This document shows, piece by piece, positions 1 to 8,515 of a stretch of 64,000 nt of DNA. Every line of letters begins with the position of its first letter. The first letter of the stretch is position 1. The DNA is from Microbacterium sp. SZ1 (GTDB lineage: Bacteria > Actinomycetota > Actinomycetes > Actinomycetales > Microbacteriaceae). The notes beneath the pieces were generated by a model that ran no database searches, had not been told where the DNA came from, and worked only from the letters and a program-made list of their open reading frames with translations. Where the stretch lies: positions 310,001 through 374,000 of the forward strand of contig NZ_LPVV01000004.1 of assembly GCF_002362255.1 (NCBI RefSeq), read 5' to 3'. A program made the translations under genes and the position numbers.

Positions 1-1
1 G

Positions 2-790
<789 letters not shown>

Positions 791-801
791 CACCACGCGC
801 A

Positions 802-837
802 GAAGAGGGGCGGATGCTGCGGCATCCGCCCCTCTTC
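802..837 (+). terminator. argG rho-independent-type terminator hairpin
   Basis: Perfect 16-bp inverted repeat, arms 802-817 and 822-837, with a 4-nt loop, starting 11 bp after the argG stop. There is no T-run after it, which is common in high-GC actinobacteria. The arms contain GGGGCGGATGC, shared with the hairpin at 48641-48680. Confidence 0.8.
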
Positions 838-904
838 CGCGTTCCCCCGCCGGGCCTTCCCCGACGCTCTGTCGGGGTGGAGGACCTGGGCTGTGAGTCT
901 TCCG

Positions 905-941
905 AGTTATGTTGCACAGTTATGTGCAACATAACTATCAT
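905..941 (+). promoter_or_regulatory. tetR autoregulatory operator overlapping promoter
   Basis: A perfect inverted repeat with 14-bp arms (905-918 AGTTATGTTGCACA, 923-936) and a 4-bp spacer lies immediately before the TetR-family gene. It covers a good promoter: -35 TTGCAC at 912-917, an 18-bp spacer, and -10 TATCAT at 936-941. The A of the start ATG at 948 falls where transcription should begin. This is the textbook arrangement for TetR self-repression. The repressor assignment is inferred from proximity. Confidence 0.8.
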
Positions 942-947
942 GGAGGC

Positions 948-1571
948 ATGAGCACCCGTGCACCCCGCCGCGATTCGGTCGAGAACCGCGCCGGCATCCT
1001 CGACGCCGCCCGCGCGACCCTGGCGAACGACCCTCGCGCGTCGATCGACGTCATCGCCCGGAGCGCCGGTCTCTCGCGCCGCACCCTCTACGGACACTTC
1101 GACGACCGCGACGCTCTGATCCGCGAACTCATCTCGACCGGCGCGCAGCGCTTCAACGCGATCGCCGAGTCGGTCACCGACATCGAACCGCGCATCGCGC
1201 TCGCCCGGCTCGCCGCCCGCCTCTGGCGCGAGGCCTCGCACGTGCAGTTCGCCGCCGCCCTCGCGCTCGACGAGGCGCACGTCGAGCACACCGCCGCCGC
1301 ACTCGCGCCGCTGCGTCGCACGGTCGCCGCACTCGTGCGGCGCGGGCAGGATGCGGGCAGCTTCCGCACCGACATCGCCGCCCCGACACTCGCGCGGCTC
1401 ATCGAAGAAGTCGCCCGCACCGTCGTCTCCCGCACCGACGCGAGCAGCAGCGGCGCCGCGAACCTCGCCGTGCGGGCACTGCTGAGCATCGCGGGACTCT
1501 CCTGGCGCGAAGCAGACGAGCTTCTCCGCTCCCACCCCGACATCATCGAGGCCGAGGAAGTCGACGCATGA
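948..1571 (+). CDS. TetR/AcrR family transcriptional regulator
   Basis: 207 aa. The N-terminal helix-turn-helix is clear (about residues 30-65: IDVIARSAGLSRRTLYGHFDDRDALI), followed by an alpha-helical ligand-binding/dimerisation domain. I chose ATG 948, not the upstream in-frame ATG 909, because 909 lies inside the operator palindrome and 948 sits at the predicted transcription start, so the mRNA is probably leaderless. The stop overlaps the next start by 4 bp (ATGA), so it is the first gene of a three-gene unit with the ATPase-like protein and the YhgE/Pip membrane protein, which it probably represses. The ligand is unknown. Confidence 0.85.
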   Translation: MSTRAPRRDSVENRAGILDAARATLANDPRASIDVIARSAGLSRRTLYGHFDDRDALIRELISTGAQRFNAIAESVTDIEPRIALARLAARLWREASHVQFAAALALDEAHVEHTAAALAPLRRTVAALVRRGQDAGSFRTDIAAPTLARLIEEVARTVVSRTDASSSGAANLAVRALLSIAGLSWREADELLRSHPDIIEAEEVDA

Positions 1572-2389
1572 GGATCACCCTGCACGAGGTCAGCAAGGGC
1601 CGCGGCGGCCAGGCCCTGCCGAGCACCAGTCTCGAGTTCCACACCGGCGCCGTGCGCTTCGCCCTCGCCGAGACCGAGCAGCGACCGACCGTGCTCGGAC
1701 TCATCGCCAGCGGTCGCATGCGCCCCGAGACCGGACGTGTGACGATCGACGGCGCGACGGACAATCGGATGCTGCGCCGCACCGTCGCTCTCGTCGACGC
1801 CCCCGACGTCAGCGACCCCCACCCCGACATCGCCCTCGCCGGCGTCGTCGGCGAAGAGCTCATGTTCGCCGGACTCGGCGCCACACCGCTGCACGCCCGC
1901 CGCTGGCTGAACCAGCTCGGCTACGGCGAACTCGCGTCCGTGCCGATCGGCAACGTCGACCCGGCGGCGCGCGTCCGCATCCTGTGCGAGCTCGCCGTGC
2001 TGCGCGAAGGCACGCAGGCGATCGTGCTCGTGGCCCCCGACCGCCATGGCGGAAGCCCCGACGGCTGGTGGCGCATCGCGATGGAGTTCGCCGACCGCGG
2101 CTACGCCATGCTCGTGATCGTCGGCGGGTCGGCGGCCGTCGCTCTGGAGCGGATGCAGGAGTTCGACGCCGTGAACGCGTCCGGTCCGATCGAGCCGCTG
2201 ACGCTCAATGCGGATGCCGAGGGACCCACCGGGTCGTTGAGCGAGGACGGCGAAGCCGACCGAGACGACACGCCTCCCGACCCGACGACCGAGGCTCGCG
2301 ACGGGTCGTTGAGCGCGGACGGCGAAGCCGACCGAGACGAAACGCGCCATGACCCGCAGCACACCGAAGACGAGGAGGGCGCACGATGA
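1568..2389 (+). CDS. ABC-ATPase-like protein lacking Walker A and LSGGQ motifs
   Basis: 273 aa. The overall layout follows an ABC ATPase (HEVSKG at the N-terminus, then a segment ending SGRMRPETGRVTIDG like the strand after Walker A), but the P-loop is absent: where GxxGxGKT is expected it reads AETEQRPTVLGL. The signature region (NVDPAARVRILCELAVL) has no LSGGQ, and the Walker B position reads AIVLVAPDRHGG, without DE. It is therefore probably a non-hydrolysing pseudo-ATPase, perhaps a partner of the YhgE/Pip protein encoded next (4-bp overlap). The last ~55 residues are acidic and contain a tandem repeat (GSLSEDGEADRD / GSLSADGEADRD) derived from repeat DNA. Function unknown. Confidence 0.6.
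   Translation: MRITLHEVSKGRGGQALPSTSLEFHTGAVRFALAETEQRPTVLGLIASGRMRPETGRVTIDGATDNRMLRRTVALVDAPDVSDPHPDIALAGVVGEELMFAGLGATPLHARRWLNQLGYGELASVPIGNVDPAARVRILCELAVLREGTQAIVLVAPDRHGGSPDGWWRIAMEFADRGYAMLVIVGGSAAVALERMQEFDAVNASGPIEPLTLNADAEGPTGSLSEDGEADRDDTPPDPTTEARDGSLSADGEADRDETRHDPQHTEDEEGAR
2231..2345 (+). repeat. Two in-frame copies of an intergenic-type repeat inside a gene
   Basis: Copies at 2231-2273 and 2303-2345 are 43 bp each, start GGGTCGTTGAGCG, end CGAGACGA(C/A)ACGC and differ at two positions. They are 72 bp (24 codons) apart and stay in frame. The same outer sequence (GGTCGTTGAGCGAG ... GAGACGAAACGC) occurs as a 32-bp element at the 3' end of the gene at 42967-43725. Confidence 0.75.
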
Positions 2390-4221
2390 AGGTCCCCGCC
2401 ATGATCGCCGCCGAACTGCGGCGGCTCACCGCCAGCAAGATGGGCATCATCGCGCTCGTCGCGCTCGTGTGCGTGCCGATCCTCTACGGCGGCCTGTACC
2501 TGTGGGCGAACCAGGACCCGTACGCGAAGTTCCCTGAGGTCCCGGTGGCCCTGGTGGTCGACGACGAGGGGGCGCCGGCGCCGACCACGGATGCCACGCA
2601 ACAGGCCGACGACACCGTCAACTACGGCGAGGACGTCGCCGACAACCTCATCGACGGCAACGCCTTCGACTGGCAGCGGATGACCGAGGACGAGGCGGCC
2701 GAGGCCTTGCGCACGGGGTCCGTCGACTTCACCGTGACGATCCCCTCCGACTTCTCGGCGGCGCTCACGTCGGCCGCCGGCGACGATCCGCATCAGGCAC
2801 GCATCGACCTCGAGACGAACGATGCGAACAACTACCTCGCATCGTCGATGGGCACTCAAGCGGTGGAGAAGATCCGCAGCTCCGTCGCCGAGATGGTCGG
2901 CAGTGAGGCTGCCGAGCGCCTGCTGACCGGTCTCAGCGAGGTGCGAGACAACCTCGTGACGGCGGTCGACGGCGCCACCCAGCTCGCCGACGGGGCGACG
3001 ACCGCAGCATCCGGCAGCGCCACGCTCGCCGACGGCACGTCGCAGCTGGCCTCGGGCACCGCGCAGCTCGCGAGCGGAGCGAACACACTCGCGGCCGGAG
3101 CCCAGCAGGTGAGCGACGGCAACCGCCAGCTCGCCGATGTCGCCGATCGCGCGGGTGCCGTCGTGCAGCAGGCGACGAACGCCCTGCCACAGGTGCGCGC
3201 CGACATCCAGGCGCTGCTCGCCGATCAGGGCCTCGCCCAGGAGGAGATCGATCAGGTGCTCGCCACCCTCGACCCGCTCGGGACCCGTCTGCAGGAGGGC
3301 AACACCACCGTGCAGGCCGCCGTCGGCAAGGTCGACCAGCTCGCCGACGGCGCCGCCGCAGTGGCATCGGGCGCGTCCCAGCTCGCGAGCGGTGCGAGCA
3401 CGGCCGCCTCCGGCGCCGCCGCGGTGAACGACGGTGCCGTGCAACTGCGTGACGGTCTCGCGACCCTCTCCGACGGCGCCGCCCAGCTGCGCGACGGTCT
3501 CGCCGACGGAGTAGCGCGCATCCCGGCATCCACTCCCGAGCTGCGCGAGAAGCAGGCCGACACCATCGCCGACCCGGTGAAGGTGTCGAGCGACAAGGTC
3601 GCATCGGCCGAGGACTACGGCGCAGGGCTCGCACCGTTCTTCGCCGCGCTGTCGGCCTGGATCGGCATCTACGCGCTGTTCCTCATCGTCAAGCCGATCT
3701 CGCGCCGAGCGGTCACTGCCCTGCACTCGCCGATCCGCGTGACGCTCGCGGGCTGGCTCACCCCGGCGATGCTGGGCGCCGTGCAGATGCTCGGCCTGAT
3801 GGGCATCCTCGCGATCACCCTCGGGTTCACCTTCGACAATCCGATCGGGACGCTCGGGGTCCTGATGGCGGCGTCGGCGACATTCGCGGCGATCATCCTG
3901 GCGCTGAACGTGTGGCTCGGATCCGTCGGGCAGTTCCTGGGCCTCGTGCTGATGGTGCTGCAGCTCGTGACAGCCGGCGGCACGTTCCCGTGGCAGACGC
4001 TGCCTGCACCCCTCGCCGCCCTGCACCACGTGCTCCCCCTCGGGTACGTCGTCGACGCGATGCGACAGCTCATGTACGGCGGCGACCTCGCCCGCGCCGG
4101 GTGGGATCTCGCGGTGCTCGGGATGTGGCTCGTCGGCGCGCTCGCACTCGCGGCGATCGGCGTCACGCGGATGACGCATCGCCGCACCCTGCGCGACCTC
4201 CAGCCGAGCCTGATCGGCTGA
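2386..4221 (+). CDS. YhgE/Pip family membrane protein
   Basis: 611 aa. One N-terminal transmembrane segment (about residues 18-40, GIIALVALVCVPILYGGLYLW) is followed by a large extracytoplasmic region. That region is dominated by a long helical repeat of the type ADGATTAASGSATLADGTSQL (about 200-400), then five or so C-terminal transmembrane segments (about 425-600). This is the architecture of YhgE/Pip proteins, related to ABC-2 permeases and to ESX-associated and phage-infection proteins. It is coupled by a 4-bp overlap to the ATPase-like gene upstream, suggesting an envelope export or stress complex under the TetR regulator. The transported substrate cannot be told from sequence. Confidence 0.85.
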   Translation: MKVPAMIAAELRRLTASKMGIIALVALVCVPILYGGLYLWANQDPYAKFPEVPVALVVDDEGAPAPTTDATQQADDTVNYGEDVADNLIDGNAFDWQRMTEDEAAEALRTGSVDFTVTIPSDFSAALTSAAGDDPHQARIDLETNDANNYLASSMGTQAVEKIRSSVAEMVGSEAAERLLTGLSEVRDNLVTAVDGATQLADGATTAASGSATLADGTSQLASGTAQLASGANTLAAGAQQVSDGNRQLADVADRAGAVVQQATNALPQVRADIQALLADQGLAQEEIDQVLATLDPLGTRLQEGNTTVQAAVGKVDQLADGAAAVASGASQLASGASTAASGAAAVNDGAVQLRDGLATLSDGAAQLRDGLADGVARIPASTPELREKQADTIADPVKVSSDKVASAEDYGAGLAPFFAALSAWIGIYALFLIVKPISRRAVTALHSPIRVTLAGWLTPAMLGAVQMLGLMGILAITLGFTFDNPIGTLGVLMAASATFAAIILALNVWLGSVGQFLGLVLMVLQLVTAGGTFPWQTLPAPLAALHHVLPLGYVVDAMRQLMYGGDLARAGWDLAVLGMWLVGALALAAIGVTRMTHRRTLRDLQPSLIG

Positions 4222-4255
4222 CAGCGCGTCGGGTCTGTGACTAGGATTCGAGAAC

Positions 4256-4321
4256 GCGTCCGTGAGACGCGCTCTGGGGCTCTCTGGGACTGAGTCCCGT
4301 CGAGCCACCCGAGAGAGTTTT
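4256..4321 (+). promoter_or_regulatory. Structured 5' leader of the penicillin-acylase gene
   Basis: A -10-like TAGGAT at 4242-4247 would start transcription near 4254. The ~70-nt leader then holds GCGTC/GACGC arms near 4256-4270, a GGGACT/AGTCCC hairpin (4286-4291/4293-4298), and an outer stem CTCTCT (4280-4285) pairing with AGAGAG (4312-4317), followed by TTTT. AGAGAG is the only purine-rich candidate ribosome-binding site before ATG 4324, so the stem could mask it. Confidence 0.4.
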
Positions 4322-4323
4322 CG

Positions 4324-6975
4324 ATGATGACAACTGATCAGGTATCCGTCGTGGAGCCTGCGCGCCGCTCGTGGGGAGTGCGGCTGGGCAGGATCGCGTT
4401 CGTCGTCGTCGCAGCGATGATGGTGATCGCCGTCGCCGCCGCGTTCTTCGTGACCTGGACGATTCAACGCTCCTTCCCGCAGGCCGAGGGCGAACTGCGC
4501 CTCGACGGACTGCAGGCCGAGGTGACGGTTCAACGCGATGCGAGCGGCGTGCCGACGATCACGGCCGATTCCTCGCACGACCTCTTCTACGCGCAGGGCT
4601 TCGTGCATGCGCAGGACCGCTTCTTCGAGATGGACTTCCGCCGCCACGTCACGGCGGGCCGGGTCGCCGAGATGTTCGGCGAGTCGCAGGCCGGCACCGA
4701 CGCGTTCCTGCGCGCCCTCGGGTGGCGCAAGGTCGCCGAGGAGGAGGTCGCGCAGATGGATGACGTCACGCGCGGCTACTACGAGGCGTACGCCGACGGC
4801 GTCAACGCCTACCTCTCCTCACGCTCGGGATCCGAACTGTCGCTGGAGTATGCCGTACTCGGCATACAGAACCCGGAGTACGCGCCGGAGCCCTGGCAGC
4901 CGGCCGACTCCGTCGCCTGGTTGAAAGCCATGGCCTGGGACCTGCGGGGCAACATCGAGGACGAGACCGAGCGGGCGCTGCTCACCGCCCGGCTCGCCGA
5001 GGGCGGAGCGGATGCCGCCGAGCTCGACGCCACGCTCGAACAGCTGTACCCGCCCTACCCGTTCGACGAGAACCCCGTGATCGTCCCGACCATCTCGACC
5101 GTGCCCGCCCTCGACACCGGGGCGGAGCCGGCGGCGTTCTCGACCTCCGACGGCGATCCGGACCTGCAGCAGGCCTTGACGACGGTCGACTGGACCGAGG
5201 CCTCCGACGTGATCGAGGCCGCGAGCCTGCTGGTGGGCGACGTCGGCGAGGGCATCGGCTCGAACTCCTGGGTCGTCTCCGGCGACCTCACCGAGAGCGG
5301 GATGCCGCTGCTCGCCAACGATCCGCACCTGGGCGCCTCGCTGCCCTCGGTCTGGTACCAGGTGCAGCTGCGGTGCGCGGAGGTGTCGGACGAGTGCCCG
5401 TTCGACGTCGGCGGCTTCTCGTTCTCGGGTCTCCCCGGCATCGTGATCGGCCACAACCAGCACGTGGCCTGGGGTTTCACCAACCTGACGACCGACGTCA
5501 CCGACCTGTACGTCGAGCGCATAGAGGGCGACCAGTACTGGCGCGACGGCGCGCTCGTGCCCCTCGAGGAGCGCACCGAGACGATCCGCGTCGCGGGGGG
5601 CGACGATATCGACCTCACGATCCGCTCGACCGGGCACGGGCCGATCATCTCGGGGCTCGTCGACGATTTCACCGCCCTCGCCGATGACCCGGAGCCCGGG
5701 CTCGCGGCCGGCGGCGCGACGGCATCCGCTCCTCCGGGCGACGGGGCCGAATACGCCCTGAGCCTTCGGTGGACGGCACTCGACCCCGGGACCACCGGCA
5801 CCGCGATCTTCGCCCTGTCGACGGCCCAGGACTTCGACGACTTCCGTGTCGCGGCATCCCTCTTCGACGTGCCTGCGCAGAACCTCGTCTACGCCGACAC
5901 CGAGGGGAACATCGGCTATCAGACGCCCGGCCGCCTCCCGATCCGCGGGGCAGGCGACGGGTGGATGCCGCAGCCCGGCTGGGACAGCGCGTATGACTGG
6001 ACGGGCTTCATCCCCTTCGAGGAGCTGCCGGTCGTCTACAACCCGGCCTCGGGCTACATCGTGACCGCGAACAACGCGATCGTCGCGGACGACTACGAGT
6101 ACTTCCTCTCGCGCGACTGGGACTACGGCTATCGCGCCGGTCGCATCGCCCACCTCATCGAACGCCGCGCAGCAGCCGGACCTCTGACCGCGCAGGACAT
6201 GCGCGACATCCAGATGGACAGCGAGATGTGGATCGGCAAGCGCCTCGCCAGTGCGATGGACGATATCGACGTCGACGGCGCAGGTGCGAAGGATGCCGTG
6301 GCGCTGCTGCGCGACTGGGACGCGCAGAACGAGCCGTCCTCTGCCGCGGCGGCGTACGCCAACGTGCTGTGGTCGAACCTCGTGCAGAACCTGTTCACGG
6401 AGCGCGACGAGCCGCTTCCCGCCGGCGGTCAGGGACGCCTGTTCACGGTCGTGGGCGCGCTGCTCGACGACCCGGACGACGCGCTGTGGACCAACCCCGC
6501 CATCGACGTCACGGGCAGGGACGAGATGCTCGCGCTGTCTGCCGAGGAGGCGTACGACGAGCTCTCGACGCTGCAGGGCACCGACGTCGACGCCTGGCGC
6601 TGGGGAGACCTGCACGCGATCACCCTCACCAGCGACACCCTCGGCTCGTCGGGGATCGCGTCGATCGAGGCGCTGTTCAATCGGGGGCCCTATGCCGTCG
6701 GCGGCGGCGCCTCGGTGGTCAACGCCACCGGGTGGGAGCTCGGCGTCTCGTACACCACCACGACGGTGCCGTCCATGCGCATGGTCGTCGACCTGTCGGA
6801 CTTCGACGCCTCGACGTGGATCCACCTGACCGGCGCGTCCGGCCACGCGTTCCACGAGCACTACATCGACCAGACCGCCGACTGGGCGGCGGGAGTGCAG
6901 CGCCCCTGGGCGTTCTCACCGGAGGCGGTGGATGCCGCGGCGCAGCGTACACTCGTGCTGACCCCCGGCGGGTGA
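4324..6975 (+). CDS. Penicillin acylase (penicillin amidase) family N-terminal nucleophile hydrolase
   Basis: 883 aa. An N-terminal transmembrane/signal segment (about residues 20-48) is followed by the alpha chain with the family blocks RDASGVPTI, YAQGFVHAQDRFFEMDFRR and ADGVNAYL. The autocatalytic cleavage site is visible at GEGIG|SNSWVVSG, placing the nucleophile Ser at the N-terminus of the beta chain (about residue 316), then ANDPHLG and GLPGIVIGHNQHVAWGFTN. Family members hydrolyse amide bonds of penicillins, acyl-homoserine lactones or other N-acyl compounds outside the membrane. The substrate is not predictable here. ATG 4327 is an equally possible start. It is a single gene, convergent with the MFS gene. 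Confidence 0.9.
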   Translation: MMTTDQVSVVEPARRSWGVRLGRIAFVVVAAMMVIAVAAAFFVTWTIQRSFPQAEGELRLDGLQAEVTVQRDASGVPTITADSSHDLFYAQGFVHAQDRFFEMDFRRHVTAGRVAEMFGESQAGTDAFLRALGWRKVAEEEVAQMDDVTRGYYEAYADGVNAYLSSRSGSELSLEYAVLGIQNPEYAPEPWQPADSVAWLKAMAWDLRGNIEDETERALLTARLAEGGADAAELDATLEQLYPPYPFDENPVIVPTISTVPALDTGAEPAAFSTSDGDPDLQQALTTVDWTEASDVIEAASLLVGDVGEGIGSNSWVVSGDLTESGMPLLANDPHLGASLPSVWYQVQLRCAEVSDECPFDVGGFSFSGLPGIVIGHNQHVAWGFTNLTTDVTDLYVERIEGDQYWRDGALVPLEERTETIRVAGGDDIDLTIRSTGHGPIISGLVDDFTALADDPEPGLAAGGATASAPPGDGAEYALSLRWTALDPGTTGTAIFALSTAQDFDDFRVAASLFDVPAQNLVYADTEGNIGYQTPGRLPIRGAGDGWMPQPGWDSAYDWTGFIPFEELPVVYNPASGYIVTANNAIVADDYEYFLSRDWDYGYRAGRIAHLIERRAAAGPLTAQDMRDIQMDSEMWIGKRLASAMDDIDVDGAGAKDAVALLRDWDAQNEPSSAAAAYANVLWSNLVQNLFTERDEPLPAGGQGRLFTVVGALLDDPDDALWTNPAIDVTGRDEMLALSAEEAYDELSTLQGTDVDAWRWGDLHAITLTSDTLGSSGIASIEALFNRGPYAVGGGASVVNATGWELGVSYTTTTVPSMRMVVDLSDFDASTWIHLTGASGHAFHEHYIDQTADWAAGVQRPWAFSPEAVDAAAQRTLVLTPGG

Positions 6976-6990
6976 CGCGTCCGGCCACGC

Positions 6991-7071
6991 CACCTTCTGC
7001 GGCCACGGTCATGTTCTGCGGCCCAGAGCCGTCCCGTTGGCCGCAGAAGGTGCGCACGGCCGCAGAAGTTG
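6991..7071. repeat. TTCTGCGGCC palindromic intergenic module, copy A
   Basis: Two forward copies of TTCTGCGGCC (within 6991-7005 and 7011-7024) are followed by two inverted copies (7038-7052 and 7056-7071). 6991-7005 and 7038-7052 form a perfect 15-bp inverted repeat. It sits between convergent genes, so it could end both transcripts. The same four-part module recurs at 42834-42915 and a single unit at about 9289-9298. Confidence 0.7.
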
Positions 7072-7093
7072 CGGGCGGGGGTGACGCGAGGGA

Positions 7094-8434
7094 TCAGGCG
7101 GATGCCGCGGCGCGGCGCGCGATGGCCCAGATCCCGACCGCCGCGGCGAGGAAGATCGCGGCCAGCATCGCCCAGCCCGCCGGTCCGTAGGTGATGGCGG
7201 TCGCGTTGACGACGATCGGCGAGGCGAGGGCGCCGAGCGAGAAACCCATGCCGAACACGCCCTGATAGGCGCCGGCGCGCACGGGGTCGGCGAGCTCGAA
7301 GCTCAGTCCCCATGCTCCGGCCTGGGAGAGGATCTCGGCGAACGTGTGCGCCACCATCGCGATCACGAGCACGACGATCGCGACCCAGGCGGGGATCCCT
7401 GCGGCGAGCGCGTAGACGAGGCACGCGGCGACCATGAGCCACCCCGCGACCATGGTCACGCGGCCGGCGACCCGCACGTCGTGCGTGCCGCGCGAGGCGC
7501 GCACCTGGAACAGAACCACGAGCGCGGTGTTCACGATGAGCAGCACCGACACGACGACCTCCGGCGCCTTGGTGTACTCGGTGATCCAGAGCGGGATGCC
7601 GAACTCCGCCACCCCGAACTGCATGCCGAAGACGGCCGACAGCACGGTCAGCAGCAGGTAGCGCGGGTCGCGCCACGGCGAGCGGCGGCTCCAGTCGCGC
7701 CGCGACGCGCTCGCGGCATCCGTGTCGATGGAGCCGGTCTCCGTGCGCACCTCGTGGAGCGCGGTGCGGCTCGGTGAATCCACCGCCGAGGTCAGGCGGA
7801 GGAGCGGCAGCGACCCGAGCGCGCAGAGCAGACCGCCGCTCGCGATGACGATGCGGTACGCCTCAGGCGTCCCGAGCGCGAGGGCGACGGCGCCGAGCCC
7901 TGACCCCGCGGCGATCGAGAGGTTGGTGACCGTGCGCAGCACCGCCCGGGCGTGCACGCGGCGCTCGGGCGCGAAGCCGCGGGCGATGATCGCCGACCGC
8001 GCGGAGTGACCCATGGAGTCGAGGAAGCCGCTGGCGCTGGCGAGCACGAGCGCCGACACGAAGTCCCCCGCGAAGGCGTAGGCGGCGAGCAGCAACCCGC
8101 CCAGCGCTTCGAACGCGAAGGCGAGTCGACGTGCACTCCACCGGTCGGCCATCCAGCCGCCGAGCAGCGATCCGAGCACTCCGCACCCGCTCGAGACCGC
8201 GAGCACCACCGCCGCCTGGGCGGCGGAGAGACCGATGATCTGCGTGAAGAACAGCACCGTGACGGCGAAGAACACGCCCCGCCCGATGCGCGAGACCGCG
8301 GTCGCGGCGACGAGCGCGCGCAGCACCGGGTCGCTCAGGCTCGACGCCAGTCGCCCGAGAAAGCGGGTGGGCTTCGCCGCCGGTCCGACCTCCGGCACCG
8401 TCGTCGTCTCGGGTTCGGGGTCGCGCGAAGTCAC
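7094..8434 (-). CDS. MFS transporter
   Basis: 446 aa with about 12 hydrophobic helices and a polar ~30-residue N-terminus. The cytoplasmic loop after helix 2 reads GGWMADRWSARRLAF, the usual MFS signature (GxxxDRxxRR), and a polar central loop (about 215-240) separates the two six-helix halves. GTG 8434 is preceded directly by GGAGG; a start a few codons later is possible. Proton-coupled efflux or uptake is the family role. Nothing in the neighbourhood indicates a substrate. Confidence 0.8.
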   Translation of the reverse strand: MTSRDPEPETTTVPEVGPAAKPTRFLGRLASSLSDPVLRALVAATAVSRIGRGVFFAVTVLFFTQIIGLSAAQAAVVLAVSSGCGVLGSLLGGWMADRWSARRLAFAFEALGGLLLAAYAFAGDFVSALVLASASGFLDSMGHSARSAIIARGFAPERRVHARAVLRTVTNLSIAAGSGLGAVALALGTPEAYRIVIASGGLLCALGSLPLLRLTSAVDSPSRTALHEVRTETGSIDTDAASASRRDWSRRSPWRDPRYLLLTVLSAVFGMQFGVAEFGIPLWITEYTKAPEVVVSVLLIVNTALVVLFQVRASRGTHDVRVAGRVTMVAGWLMVAACLVYALAAGIPAWVAIVVLVIAMVAHTFAEILSQAGAWGLSFELADPVRAGAYQGVFGMGFSLGALASPIVVNATAITYGPAGWAMLAAIFLAAAVGIWAIARRAAASA

Positions 8435-8515
8435 CCTCCATCCTCACATGAGCATCGGACTCCGTCGCGCACGCCCGGTTTCACCGACCGCTCGCCGCTC
8501 GACTACCGTGGACAG

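Noticed and set aside
909-947. Upstream ATG for the TetR gene at 909
   Set aside because: It lies inside the operator and upstream of the -10 box, so it would not be transcribed from the visible promoter.
2101-4647. Minus-strand open frame (about 848 codons) opposite the YhgE/Pip gene
   Set aside because: Low-complexity translation, antisense to a clear gene, no plausible start or ribosome-binding site.
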